Notes under the pieces: generated by a model
What the model saw: the letters and a program-made list of their open reading frames with translations, nothing else
What the model was told of the DNA's origin: nothing
The model's database searches: none
Origin: Goodfellowiella coeruleoviolacea
GTDB lineage: Bacteria; Actinomycetota; Actinomycetes; Mycobacteriales; Pseudonocardiaceae
Assembly: GCF_024171785.1 (NCBI RefSeq)
Contig: NZ_JAMTCK010000012.1
Location: 186,001-250,000, forward strand
DNA: 64,000 nt
Direction: 5' to 3'
Part shown: one piece after another, positions 8,563 to 16,784 of the stretch
Layout: each line of letters begins with the position of its first letter
How positions within the stretch are numbered: position 1 is the stretch's first letter
Program-made: the position numbers and the translations under genes

Positions 8563-8594
8563 GCCGCCGGGCCGGCCGGCGGGTGCGGCTCGCA

Positions 8595-8659
8595 GCGCGA
8601 AGCCCCTGGTGTGATCGTCCGCTGTGCGTGCGGGGAACGATCGACCAGGGGCTTCGCGC
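8595..8659. terminator. Bidirectional terminator, 16-bp perfect stem
   Basis: GCGCGAAGCCCCTGGT (8595-8610) pairs perfectly with ACCAGGGGCTTCGCGC (8644-8659), and an inner GATCGT/ACGATC pair tightens the loop. It sits between two convergent operons (toxin operon on plus, Pao operon on minus) and probably ends both. Confidence 0.85.
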
Positions 8660-8691
8660 GTGATCAGCCGAGCTGGGCGGGGAAGCGCCGG

Positions 8692-10863
8692 CTAGTCCAG
8701 CAGGTCCTCAAGCAGGATGGGGATGTGCCGGATCCGGGTGCCGGTGGCGTTGTAGATGGCGTTGGCGATGGCGGCCGCCACGCCGACCACGCCGATCTCG
8801 CCGACGCCCTTGGCGCCGAGGTCGTTGTGCAGCGTGTCCGGGTACTCGACGAAGTGCACGTCGATCTCGGGGATGTCGGCGTTGACCGGAACCAGGTAGC
8901 TCGCCAGGTCAGCGTTGGCGGGGCGGCCGTTCGCCTCGAAGTCCAGTCCCTCGTGCAGCGCGGCGGACACGCCCCAGATCATGCCGCCCATGAGCTGGCT
9001 GCGGGCCGGCTGCGGGTTGATGATCCGGCCGGCGTCGAACACGCCGAGCAGGCGGGACACGCGGATCTCGCGCGTCCACCGGTGCACCCGGACCTCGCAG
9101 AACTGGGCGCCGAAGGAGCTGAACGAGTGCTTGGTCAGCTCCTCGCCGGGGGCGGACGAGCCGGTCGCGGTGATCGACTCGCGGCCCACCGCGCGCAGCA
9201 GTTCCCCGAACGTCATGGACCGGCCGTCGGCCAGCACGCGGCCGTCCGCGTAGGAGACCTCCGTGCCGGCGAACGGCGCGCCGGGGGCGGCGGCCAGGGC
9301 CAGCAGGTCGTCGATCACCTTGGCCGCGGCGACCATGATGGCCGTGCCCGCGCTCGCCGTGGCGGTCGAGCCGCCGGACATGCCGCCGGGTGGCAGTGCC
9401 GAGTCGCCCAGCTGGGGCGTGACCCGGTCCGGGGAGATGTCCAGCGATTCGGCTCCCACCAGGGAGAGCACGGTCAGCAGGCCGGTTCCCGGGTCCGCGC
9501 CGCTGGTCGCGACGAGTGCCGTGTCGTCGGCGCGCAGGGTGACCCCGACGGTGGCCGGGAACCGCAGGGCGGGGAACATCGCGGTGGCCGTGCCCAGCCC
9601 CACCAGCCAGTCACCGTCGGTGTGGCCGTTGGGGGAGCGGTTGGCCCAGCCGAACCGGGCCGCGCCGATGCGGAAGCACTCGTCGAGGTGTTTGCTCGAC
9701 CACTGCAGGTCCTTGCCGGGCGGCGCGACCGAGTTGTTCCGCAGCCGCAGCTCGATCGGGTCCATGCGCAGTGCGACCGCCAGCTCGTCGATCGCGCTCT
9801 CCAGGGCGAACGACCCGGGGGCCTCGCCCGGTGCCCGCATGAACGTGCCCGGCGGGATGTGCAGCGGGACGATCTTCTGGCTGATGGCCAGGTTCTGCGT
9901 GGTGTACCACTCGCGCGAGGTGCCGTGCGAGGTCGGTTCAACGAACGAGCGGTCCATCGCGGTGCCGCACCACGAGTCGTGGCGCAGCGCGATCAGGGTG
10001 CCGTCCGCGTCCGCGCCCAGGGAGAGTCGCTGCACCGTGGCCGGGCGGTTGGCGGTCGCGGTGAAGACCTGTTCCCGGGTGAGCGCGGCCTTCACCGGCC
10101 GGTTGAGGGCCCTGGCCGCGGCCGCGGCCAGGAACGCCGGAGCCGAGGTGCGGCCCTTGCCGCCGAACGCCCCGCCCACGAACGGGTTCACCACGCGCAC
10201 CGACGCCGGGTCCGCCGCCACCGCGCTGGCCAGCTCGGCGGCCACCATGTGGGAGCCCTGGTTTCCACTGTAGACGGTCAGGCCGTCGGCGTCCCACACC
10301 GCGACCGCGGAGTGCGGTTCCATGGGGGCGTGGTTCTGGGCCGCGGTGGTGTAGGTCGCCGAGACCACCACCGGGCTCGCCGCCAGCGCGTCCTCAATGG
10401 ACTCGACACCGGGCGCGAGGACCTCAAGGGACGGCGGCGCGCCGTCGTGGCCGGGCGGCGGGTCCTCCGCCGAGTCCAGGCCGTCCAGCAGCGAGGTCCG
10501 GGCCGGCCGCTGGTGGTAGGAGACCTCGATGAGCGCCGCCGCGTCCCGAGCCTGCTCGAAGGTCTCGGCCACCACGAAGCCGATCGGCTGGCCGTAGTAG
10601 GCGACTTCCCGGTCCTGCAGGGGAACCCAGGTGTCGCCGAACAGCGGGGAGTTCGGTGTGCGCAGTTCGAGCGGGTCGAACGGGGTGTACACGGCGAGCA
10701 CGCCGGGCGCGCTCCTCGCCGCCGTGACGTCCATGGCCGCGATCTCGCCGTGCGCGATCGTGCTGAGCACGAGGTAGCCGTAGACCATGCCGGGGAAGTT
10801 GTTGTCCACCCCGTACTTGGCCCGGCCGGTGACCTTCAGCGGCGCGTCCACCCGACTGGCCAT
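8692..10863 (-). CDS. paoC: PaoC/XdhB-type molybdenum-cofactor-binding subunit of aldehyde oxidoreductase
   Basis: A 723-residue large subunit of the xanthine oxidase family. It opens with the family's RVDAPLKVTGRAKYGVDN stretch, has a glycine-rich molybdopterin region (PFVGGAFGGKGRTSAPA) and ends with KGVGEIGVVG, which carries the conserved active-site Glu. With the two genes upstream it would form a cytoplasmic or periplasmic heterotrimer that oxidises aldehydes or N-heterocycles using a Mo-pterin cofactor. The ATG at 10863 overlaps the stop of the FAD subunit; the longer open frame to 11499 is out of context because it lies inside that gene. Last gene of the operon. Confidence 0.88.
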   Translation of the reverse strand: MASRVDAPLKVTGRAKYGVDNNFPGMVYGYLVLSTIAHGEIAAMDVTAARSAPGVLAVYTPFDPLELRTPNSPLFGDTWVPLQDREVAYYGQPIGFVVAETFEQARDAAALIEVSYHQRPARTSLLDGLDSAEDPPPGHDGAPPSLEVLAPGVESIEDALAASPVVVSATYTTAAQNHAPMEPHSAVAVWDADGLTVYSGNQGSHMVAAELASAVAADPASVRVVNPFVGGAFGGKGRTSAPAFLAAAAARALNRPVKAALTREQVFTATANRPATVQRLSLGADADGTLIALRHDSWCGTAMDRSFVEPTSHGTSREWYTTQNLAISQKIVPLHIPPGTFMRAPGEAPGSFALESAIDELAVALRMDPIELRLRNNSVAPPGKDLQWSSKHLDECFRIGAARFGWANRSPNGHTDGDWLVGLGTATAMFPALRFPATVGVTLRADDTALVATSGADPGTGLLTVLSLVGAESLDISPDRVTPQLGDSALPPGGMSGGSTATASAGTAIMVAAAKVIDDLLALAAAPGAPFAGTEVSYADGRVLADGRSMTFGELLRAVGRESITATGSSAPGEELTKHSFSSFGAQFCEVRVHRWTREIRVSRLLGVFDAGRIINPQPARSQLMGGMIWGVSAALHEGLDFEANGRPANADLASYLVPVNADIPEIDVHFVEYPDTLHNDLGAKGVGEIGVVGVAAAIANAIYNATGTRIRHIPILLEDLLD

Positions 10864-11822
10864 CAGCGGCTCCCCTCGGTCAGTTCGAGCAGGGCGCGGA
10901 CAATGGTCCGCTTCAGCAACGACACCTTGAACCCGTTGCCGGACAACGGCTTTGCTCCTTCGGGGGCCAGGGACGCGGCCTGCTCGAAGGCCGCCGGGGT
11001 CGCGGGCGCGCCGCGCAGGGCCGCCTCGACCGCGGGCAGCCGCCACGGCACGGTCGCCACGCCACCGGCCGCGACCCTGGCGTCGACGACGTGCCCGTCC
11101 TGGACGTCCAGGGCGACCGCGGCCGAGCACAGCGCGAACTCGTAGGACTGGCGGTCCCGCACCTTGACGTAGGTGGAGCGCGACGCCCAGTCCAGCCGGG
11201 GGACCACGACCTCGGTGATCAGTTCGCCCGGGCGCAGGTCGTGCTCCACCTCGGGGGTCTCGCCCGGCGTGCGGTAGAAGTCGGCCAGCGCGACGGTGCG
11301 GGTGCCCTCGGCGCTGGCCAGCCGCAGTTCGGCGTCGAGCGCGACCAGGGCGACCGCCACGTCGCTGGCGTGCGTTGCCACGCACTGCTCGCTGGTGCCC
11401 AGCACGGCGTGCATCCGGTTGGTGCCGGAGATCGCGGGGCAGCCGCTGCCGGGGTGCCGCCGGTTGCACGGCGTGGCGACATCGCGGAAGTACGAGCACC
11501 GGGTGCGCTGCATCAGGTTGCCGCCGATGCTGGCCATGTTCCGCAGCTGCTGGGAGGCGCTCAGCAGCAGGGCACGGGCGATCACCGGGTACACGCCGGG
11601 GTGCGCGGCGATGTCGCTCATCCGCTCCAGCGCACCGATCCGCAGTCCGTCACCGGTGTCGATGCCGCGCAGCGGCAGGTCGTTGATGTCCACCACGTGC
11701 TGTGGCGTGAGGACGTCGAGCTTCATCAGGTCGACCAGGGTGGTGCCGCCGGCCAGGAACGTGCCCGGCGCGGCGAGCGCGGCGTCGACCGTGGTGGGCG
11801 CGGTCAGCTCAAAGGGACGCAT
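10863..11822 (-). CDS. paoB: PaoB/YagS-type FAD and [4Fe-4S] subunit of aldehyde oxidoreductase
   Basis: A 319-residue medium subunit of the CO dehydrogenase/xanthine oxidase FAD-binding family. FAD-binding motifs are AGGTTLVDLMK near residue 25 and ASIGGNLMQRTRC near 100. The following insert RCSYFRDVATPCNRRHPGSGC has the cysteine spacing of YagS/PaoB proteins, which hold an extra [4Fe-4S] cluster absent from ordinary xanthine dehydrogenase subunits; this is the main reason for choosing PaoB. It shuttles electrons from the Mo centre to FAD. It overlaps paoA by 14 bp and paoC by 1 bp, indicating one coupled operon. Confidence 0.88.
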   Translation of the reverse strand: MRPFELTAPTTVDAALAAPGTFLAGGTTLVDLMKLDVLTPQHVVDINDLPLRGIDTGDGLRIGALERMSDIAAHPGVYPVIARALLLSASQQLRNMASIGGNLMQRTRCSYFRDVATPCNRRHPGSGCPAISGTNRMHAVLGTSEQCVATHASDVAVALVALDAELRLASAEGTRTVALADFYRTPGETPEVEHDLRPGELITEVVVPRLDWASRSTYVKVRDRQSYEFALCSAAVALDVQDGHVVDARVAAGGVATVPWRLPAVEAALRGAPATPAAFEQAASLAPEGAKPLSGNGFKVSLLKRTIVRALLELTEGSR

Positions 11823-12261
11823 TGGCCTGCCTCGCCTGTTCGATGGCCGCGACGATGTTCGGGTAGGCCGAGCAGCGGCAGATGTTGCCGGACATGAACT
11901 CCCGGACGTCCTCGACGCCCTGTTCGACCGCGGCGACCGCCGACATCACCTGCCCGGGCGTGCAGAACCCGCACTGCAGCGCGTCCTGGTCGACGAACGC
12001 CTGCTGGACCGGGTGCAGCTGGTCTCCGGTGGACAGCCCTTCCACCGTGGTCACCGGCTGTCGCACGGTGGCGGCCAGGGTCAGGCAGGACAGCACCGGC
12101 CGGCCGCCGACGTGCACGGTGCAGGCACCGCACTGCCCTCGGTCGCAGCCCTTCTTGGGGCCGGTGATGTCGAGCCGCTCCCGCAACGCGTCCAGCAGGG
12201 TCACACCGGGATCGACGGTGAGTTCTTCGGTGGTGCCGTTGACTTCGAGTGAGATGTCCAC
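11809..12261 (-). CDS. paoA: PaoA/YagT-type [2Fe-2S] subunit of aldehyde oxidoreductase
   Basis: A 150-residue small subunit. The N-terminal plant-ferredoxin-like cluster is in CDRGQCGACTVHVGGRPVLSC and the second cluster in CGFCTPGQ...CRCSAY, the two hallmarks of xanthine-oxidase-family iron-sulphur subunits. It passes electrons between the Mo cofactor and FAD. The start is GTG at 12261 (MDISLEVNG). There is no Tat signal peptide, unlike E. coli PaoA, so the enzyme is probably cytoplasmic. It is the first gene of the operon, and its promoter region is shared with the divergent TetR gene. Confidence 0.9.
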   Translation of the reverse strand: MDISLEVNGTTEELTVDPGVTLLDALRERLDITGPKKGCDRGQCGACTVHVGGRPVLSCLTLAATVRQPVTTVEGLSTGDQLHPVQQAFVDQDALQCGFCTPGQVMSAVAAVEQGVEDVREFMSGNICRCSAYPNIVAAIEQARQANASL

Positions 12262-12354
12262 TGATCTCTTTCCGACGGGTCGTCCAGAGGGGGAAGCCTT
12301 GACGCATGATGGGTTGGTGGCGGCGGTGTGGCGCCGTCGCGGAGGTGAAGCAAG

Positions 12355-12406
12355 CGGATAAATATCCGATTCGCCGTGCCGCCGACGCTAGCGGATTAGA
12401 ATCCGC
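12355..12406. promoter_or_regulatory. Two paired palindromes, probable TetR operators
   Basis: CGGATA-AA-TATCCG (12355-12368) and GCGGATT-AG-AATCCGC (12391-12406) are two perfect palindromes of the same CGGAT-N4-ATCCG form, with centres 37 bp apart, in the 223-bp divergent gap between paoA and the tetR gene. The shared core and spacing suggest two dimers of the adjacent TetR regulator binding here and controlling both directions. Confidence 0.72.
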
Positions 12407-12484
12407 TTCGCAAGGAGTGCTCGTTCTGGAGTTGCTCCGGGGCCAGGGGGGTTAGCCTGCACGCGGGACGAGTCGGGAGGGGCG

Positions 12485-13057
12485 ATGACGACGGGAGCGG
12501 TCAGTCCCCGGCGCGCCGACACCCGGCGCAACCACGAGCGGATCCTCGTCGCGGCCGCGGCCGCGCTGGCCACCTCGGGCGAGGTGGCGTACAACGCCAT
12601 CGCCAAGCAGGCCGAGGTGGGCGTCGGCACGGTCTACCGGCACTTCCCCACGCCCGAGGCGCTCATCCTCGCGGTCTACCAGCGCGAGGTGCGCCACCTC
12701 GTCGAGGTGGTGCCGTGCCTGCTGGAGGCGCACTCCGCCGACGAGGCCTTCCGGATCTGGGCCACCGACCACCTGGCCCACTACATGATGACCAAGCGCG
12801 GCCTTGCCGACGCCCTGCGCGCCGCGACCAAGTCCCAGCGGGAACTGCCCGCCAGCGCTTACGAGGCGGTCGTCGGCGCGGTCACCACGCTGGTGCGGGC
12901 CAACGCGGCGGCCGGCACCGTCCGCGCTGACCTGGACCCGGAAACGGTCATGCGGGCGCTGGGCGGAATGCTGTTGCTCGATCCGCACGGCGACTGGCAC
13001 GGCCAGGCCGCGAGCCTCACCGACCTGCTGTGGCGGGGGATGCGCGCCGACGCCTGA
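12485..13057 (+). CDS. TetR-family regulator, probable repressor of the pao operon
   Basis: A 190-residue TetR-family repressor. Residues ~8-65 carry the helix-turn-helix, with the diagnostic NAIAKQAEVGVGTVYRHFPTPEAL. The ligand domain is of the common SACE_7040/TetR_C type with MTKRGLADALRAATK. It is divergent from paoABC with two palindromes in between, so it most likely represses the oxidoreductase until an aldehyde or aromatic inducer binds. Start ATG at 12485 follows a GGGAGGGG ribosome site. An MHS-type transporter follows on the same strand and may be co-controlled. Confidence 0.88.
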   Translation: MTTGAVSPRRADTRRNHERILVAAAAALATSGEVAYNAIAKQAEVGVGTVYRHFPTPEALILAVYQREVRHLVEVVPCLLEAHSADEAFRIWATDHLAHYMMTKRGLADALRAATKSQRELPASAYEAVVGAVTTLVRANAAAGTVRADLDPETVMRALGGMLLLDPHGDWHGQAASLTDLLWRGMRADA

Positions 13058-13182
13058 CCGCACCGGCCGGGATGTGTCCAGCGGGCGGGATTGGGCGTGC
13101 GCTCGGTGGGGGGAAGGCAGGATTATGGGCCCGGTGTGCTCGCACCGGGCGGGCGGACCGGGTGACCAGACCTGGAGGCGCG

Positions 13183-14517
13183 GTGGCGAGCACGACGCAG
13201 AGCGTTCCCCGGCCCGCGGTGCGCAGGGCGGCGCTCGCCGCATCCGTGGGCAACACGGTCGAGCTGTACGACTTCCTGCTCTACGGGACGGCCTCGGCCA
13301 CCGTGTTCGACCAGTTGTTCTTCCCCCGGTTCGACCCGCGGATCGGCACGCTGCTGTCCCTGCTCACCTTCGGGGTCGGGTTCCTGGCGCGGCCGCTGGG
13401 CGCGGTGGTGATCGGCCACTTCGGTGACCGGATCGGCCGGCGGGCCATGCTGGTGCTCACCCTGACCGCGACCGGCGTGTGCACCGCGCTCATCGGCGTG
13501 CTGCCGTCCTACGAGTCGATCGGGCTGCTGGCGCCGGTGCTGCTGGTGGTGCTGCGGCTGGTGCAGGGCTTCTTCCTCGGCGGCGAACAGGGCGGGGCGT
13601 CGCTGCTGGCCGTGGAGTACGCGCCGCCGGGGCGCACCGGGTGGTACGGCAGTTGGACGTTCCTGGGTTCGCCGCTGGGGCTGTTCCTGGCCAACGCGGC
13701 CGTGGCGCTGGCCGCGGTGGTGTCCGGGGACGCGTTCCTGTCCTGGGGCTGGCGGCTGCCGTTCCTGTTCGGGCTCGTGCTGGTCGGTCTCGGCCTGTAC
13801 GTGCGGCTGGGCATCGCGGAGAGCCCGGCGTTCCAGCGGGTGCGCGCCGAGGCCGGCGCGGTGCGGCTGCCCGTGGTCGAGGTGCTGCGCGGCGCGTGGC
13901 GCCGGGTGCTGCTGGGCGCCGGCGTGAACCTCGGGTTCAACATGTTCATCTTCGTGCTGGCCACGTTCGTGATCTCCTACGGGCAGAAGAACCTGGGCAT
14001 GGCCAGGACGACGCTGCTCAACGCCAGCCTGCTGGGCGGGCTGGCGCAGGCCGTGTCGATCCTGCTGTTCGCCCGGCTGTCCGACCGGATCGGGCGGCTG
14101 CCGGTGATGCTCGGCGGCGCGGTCTTCCTCGGGGTGTTCGCCTTCCCGCTGTTCTGGCTGCTGGAGACGCGGCAGCCGGCGCTGGTGCTGCTCGCCGTGG
14201 TGCTCGGCTACTTCGGGTCGGGCGCGATCTTCGGTGTGATGCCGGTGTACTACGCGGAGCTGTTCCGCACGGGCGTGCGCTACAGCGGGGTGTCGCTGAG
14301 CTACCAGTTGGGCGCGGTGCTCGGCGGCGGGCTCTCCCCGGCGGTGGCCGCCGCGCTGCTCGGGGTGACCGCCGACCACGCGTCCTGGCCGATCTCGCTG
14401 TACCTGGTCGGCGGCGCGGTGGTGAGCGCGGTGTGCCTGCTGGCCCTGGGCGAGACCCTGCGGCGCGCTGCCCCGTCAGTCCGAACCGGACAGGTTGTCG
14501 ACGCAGCGGTCGAGTAG
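13183..14517 (+). CDS. MFS transporter of the metabolite:H+ symporter (MHS) type
   Basis: A 444-residue membrane protein with about 12 hydrophobic segments. Typical MHS family motifs are NTVELYDFLLYG at the N-terminus, GFLARPLGAVVIGHFGDRIGRR after TM2 and VLRLVQGFFLGGEQGGA. Relatives such as ShiA, ProP and KgtP take up organic acids, betaine or aromatic acids with protons. The GTG at 13183 with GGAGG upstream is used; longer frames overlap the tetR gene. It lies 125 bp after tetR. The stop overlaps the 3' end of the convergent marR gene by 42 bp. Substrate unknown; context suggests the acid made by the Pao enzyme or its precursor (inference). Confidence 0.85.
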   Translation: MASTTQSVPRPAVRRAALAASVGNTVELYDFLLYGTASATVFDQLFFPRFDPRIGTLLSLLTFGVGFLARPLGAVVIGHFGDRIGRRAMLVLTLTATGVCTALIGVLPSYESIGLLAPVLLVVLRLVQGFFLGGEQGGASLLAVEYAPPGRTGWYGSWTFLGSPLGLFLANAAVALAAVVSGDAFLSWGWRLPFLFGLVLVGLGLYVRLGIAESPAFQRVRAEAGAVRLPVVEVLRGAWRRVLLGAGVNLGFNMFIFVLATFVISYGQKNLGMARTTLLNASLLGGLAQAVSILLFARLSDRIGRLPVMLGGAVFLGVFAFPLFWLLETRQPALVLLAVVLGYFGSGAIFGVMPVYYAELFRTGVRYSGVSLSYQLGAVLGGGLSPAVAAALLGVTADHASWPISLYLVGGAVVSAVCLLALGETLRRAAPSVRTGQVVDAAVE

Positions 14518-14898
14518 CTCGCGCAGGGTTTTCTGGTCCTGTTCGGACAGTCCGGCGGCCAGCCTGGCCTCCACGGCGAGCGCGGCCCGGTCGGCCTTGT
14601 CCACCAGCCGGCGGCCGGCCGGGGTGAGCCGGATCTCGTGCAGCTTGCGGTGGTAGGGGTGGGGCTGGCGCTCCACCAGGCCCTTGCTCTCCAGGTTGGC
14701 CAGCACGGTGGCCATCGTCTGCGGGGTGACCAGGCAGCGCCGGGCCAGTTCCGCGCCGGAGGCGCCGGGGAGTTCCAGCAGCACCACCATGGCCGCGTAC
14801 TGCGGCACGGTCAGCCCGAGCGGGCGCAGCGCGTGCTCCTTGGCCGCGATCATGGTCTGCTCGGCACGCTTGATCCACAACCCGAGCCGCTCCGTCAT
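14476..14898 (-). CDS. MarR-family regulator
   Basis: A 140-residue winged-helix protein. Family features include the N-terminal dimerisation helix (LGLWIKRAEQTMIAA), LTVPQYAAMVVLLE, the recognition helix in VTPQTMATVLANLESKGLV and wing region RQPHPYHRKLHEIRLTPAGR. It is divergent from two alpha/beta hydrolases and separated from them by two copies of a TATCAGA-type palindrome, so it probably represses them and itself. Start ATG at 14898. Its 3' end overlaps the end of the convergent transporter gene. Confidence 0.9.
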   Translation of the reverse strand: MTERLGLWIKRAEQTMIAAKEHALRPLGLTVPQYAAMVVLLELPGASGAELARRCLVTPQTMATVLANLESKGLVERQPHPYHRKLHEIRLTPAGRRLVDKADRAALAVEARLAAGLSEQDQKTLRELLDRCVDNLSGSD

Positions 14899-14937
14899 GT
14901 GCGGCAGCCTACCCGGGGGTGGGAGCACTTTGCCGTG

Positions 14938-14990
14938 TATCAGAACTCTGATATAAACCTCGCTCGTGTCTGTATCAGAGTTCGAATACA
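14938..14990. promoter_or_regulatory. Two MarR operator copies in the divergent promoter
   Basis: TATCAGA-AC-TCTGATA (14938-14953) is a perfect palindrome. A second copy TGTATCAGAGTTCGAATACA (14971-14990) keeps TATCAGA and outer TGTAT/ATACA arms. Centres are ~35 bp apart, about 3.3 helical turns. They fill the 105-bp gap between marR and the hydrolase operon; the second ends 13 bp before the hydrolase ATG, well placed to block transcription or translation. Confidence 0.75.
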
Positions 14991-15003
14991 AGGATGAGGT
15001 CTC

Positions 15004-15945
15004 ATGACCGGGGTGCGGGTCGACCAGGTGTGGTTCGACAGCGAGGGGGTGCGCTGTGCCGGCACGCTGTTCCGGCCCGCGGACCAGGCGGGCGAGCTGC
15101 CCGGGGTGGTGCTGGGCAACGGGTTCGCCAGCGTGCGGCAGATGTACCTGCCGGCGTGCGCCGAGCGGCTGGCCGCCGCCGGGCTGGTGGCGCTCACCAT
15201 CGACTACCGCTACCTGGGCGAGTCCGAGGGGCTGCCGCGCCAGCAGGTGCTGCCCTCGGCGCAGTGCGCCGACCTGCGCAACGCCCTGACCTGGCTGGCC
15301 GCCCAGCCCGGGGTGGCCGCCGACCGGCTGGGCCTGTGGGGCACCTCGTTCGCCGGCGGGCACGTGCTCCAGGTCGCCGCGCTGGACCGCCGGGTGCGCG
15401 CGGTGGTGTCCCAGGTGCCCGGGCTCGGCCTGTGGCCCTACCTGCGCCAGCGACCGGCCGACGAGCGCGAGGCACTGCTGGCGTCCCTGGTGGCCGAGCG
15501 GGACGAGCGGCTGCGCCGGCACGAGCAGGACCTCACCGCCGACGCCCACCGGCGCGTCCGGATCACCGCGCCCGAGGGGGAGGAGTCCCTGCTGGGCGCG
15601 GGCGGGCTGGACTGGCACCTGCGCAACGAGGCCGCCCACCCCACCTTCCACAACGAGATCACCGTGTCCTCGCTGGCGCAGGTCCTGGAACACCAGCCGG
15701 CCAGCTTCGCCGAGGACATCGCGCCGACCCCGCTGCTGATGATCGTGGCCAACCAGGACCGGACCGCGCCACCGGAACCGGCCCTGGCCGCCTTCCACCG
15801 GGCCGGCCAGCCCAAGCGGCTGGTCACCTTCGACGGCGACCACTACGACGTCTACGAGCGGCCGGAGATCGTCGAGCTGGCGACCGGCGCGGCCCGCGAC
15901 TTCTTCCGCACCCACCTCACCCCCACCCCGCGAGGAGCGGCATGA
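15004..15945 (+). CDS. Alpha/beta hydrolase (dienelactone hydrolase-like)
   Basis: A 313-residue cytoplasmic hydrolase. The nucleophile elbow is GTSFAGG, the oxyanion region VLGNGFAS, and the catalytic acid and His are probably in ANQDRTAPPE and FDGDHYDVYE. This pattern is found in the YcjY/DUF-type alpha/beta hydrolases annotated as putative esterases or acyl hydrolases. The start ATG at 15004 follows the two MarR operators directly with an AAGGATGAGG ribosome site. The stop overlaps the next hydrolase in ATGA. Substrate unknown; MarR control suggests a phenolic or xenobiotic ester. Confidence 0.85.
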   Translation: MTGVRVDQVWFDSEGVRCAGTLFRPADQAGELPGVVLGNGFASVRQMYLPACAERLAAAGLVALTIDYRYLGESEGLPRQQVLPSAQCADLRNALTWLAAQPGVAADRLGLWGTSFAGGHVLQVAALDRRVRAVVSQVPGLGLWPYLRQRPADEREALLASLVAERDERLRRHEQDLTADAHRRVRITAPEGEESLLGAGGLDWHLRNEAAHPTFHNEITVSSLAQVLEHQPASFAEDIAPTPLLMIVANQDRTAPPEPALAAFHRAGQPKRLVTFDGDHYDVYERPEIVELATGAARDFFRTHLTPTPRGAA

Positions 15946-16781
15946 GCACCACGACCACCACCACCACCACCACGACTCGGATCGCACGGGCCGTCCCGGT
16001 CAGCGGCGGGACCAGCGACGTGGCCTACGACCTGACCGGCAGCGGTCCCGGGCTGGTCCTGGTGCACGGCACCGGCGCGACCAAGGAGGGCTGGGCCGGC
16101 CTGACCGCCTCGGCCAGCGAGCGGTACACCGTGGTCGCGCCGAACCTGTCCGGGTCCGGCGCCACCACCGACCCGGGCGGCCCGCTGCGACTGCCCGACC
16201 TGGTCGCCCAGGTGCTCGGCGCGGCCGAGCACGCCGGGCTGGACCGGTTCCACCTGGTCGGCCAGTCCATGGGCGCGGTGGTCGCGGCGGCCGTGGCCGC
16301 TGCCGCGCCCGGGCGGGTCACCGCGCTCGGCCTGGTGTCCGGGTGGGTCACCACCGACGCCCGGATGGCCTTCCAGTTCGACCACTGGGCCAGGCTGCTG
16401 GCGGCCGGCAAGCACGCCTGGGCCGGTGAGGTGGTGCTGTCCGGCATGTCCCCGGCGTTCGTCGCCGGTCAGCGCCCGGCCGAGGTGGTCGCGCTGGCCG
16501 ACGGCCTGGCCGCGATGATCCCGGACGGCACCGCCCGCCAGTGCGAGTTCGACCGGACCGTGGACATCGCCGCGCTGCTGCCGGACATCACCGCGCCCAC
16601 CCTGGTGGTGGCGGCCGGCCAGGACCAGATGGTGCCGCCCCACCACCAGCGGGCCATGGCCGAGGCGATCAGCGGCGCGCGGTACGTGGCGGTCGACGCC
16701 GGGCACGCGCTGCCGTTCGAGCGCCCGGAGCTGTTCGCCGCGCTGGTGCTGGACTTCCTGGCCGAGCACCCGGTGGGCTGA
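15942..16781 (+). CDS. Alpha/beta fold hydrolase
   Basis: A 279-residue hydrolase of the BioH/PcaD-like type: oxyanion segment VLVHGTGATKEGW, nucleophile elbow GQSMGA, acid in AAGQDQMVPP and His in DAGHALPFERPE. The N-terminus begins with a run of ten Thr residues after MS (encoded by ACC/ACG repeats), which is odd and likely unstructured. The ATG at 15942 is inside the preceding stop and has a GAGGAG ribosome site. It ends 3 bp before the stop of the convergent monooxygenase. Confidence 0.85.
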   Translation: MSTTTTTTTTTTRIARAVPVSGGTSDVAYDLTGSGPGLVLVHGTGATKEGWAGLTASASERYTVVAPNLSGSGATTDPGGPLRLPDLVAQVLGAAEHAGLDRFHLVGQSMGAVVAAAVAAAAPGRVTALGLVSGWVTTDARMAFQFDHWARLLAAGKHAWAGEVVLSGMSPAFVAGQRPAEVVALADGLAAMIPDGTARQCEFDRTVDIAALLPDITAPTLVVAAGQDQMVPPHHQRAMAEAISGARYVAVDAGHALPFERPELFAALVLDFLAEHPVG

Positions 16782-16784
16782 GCC

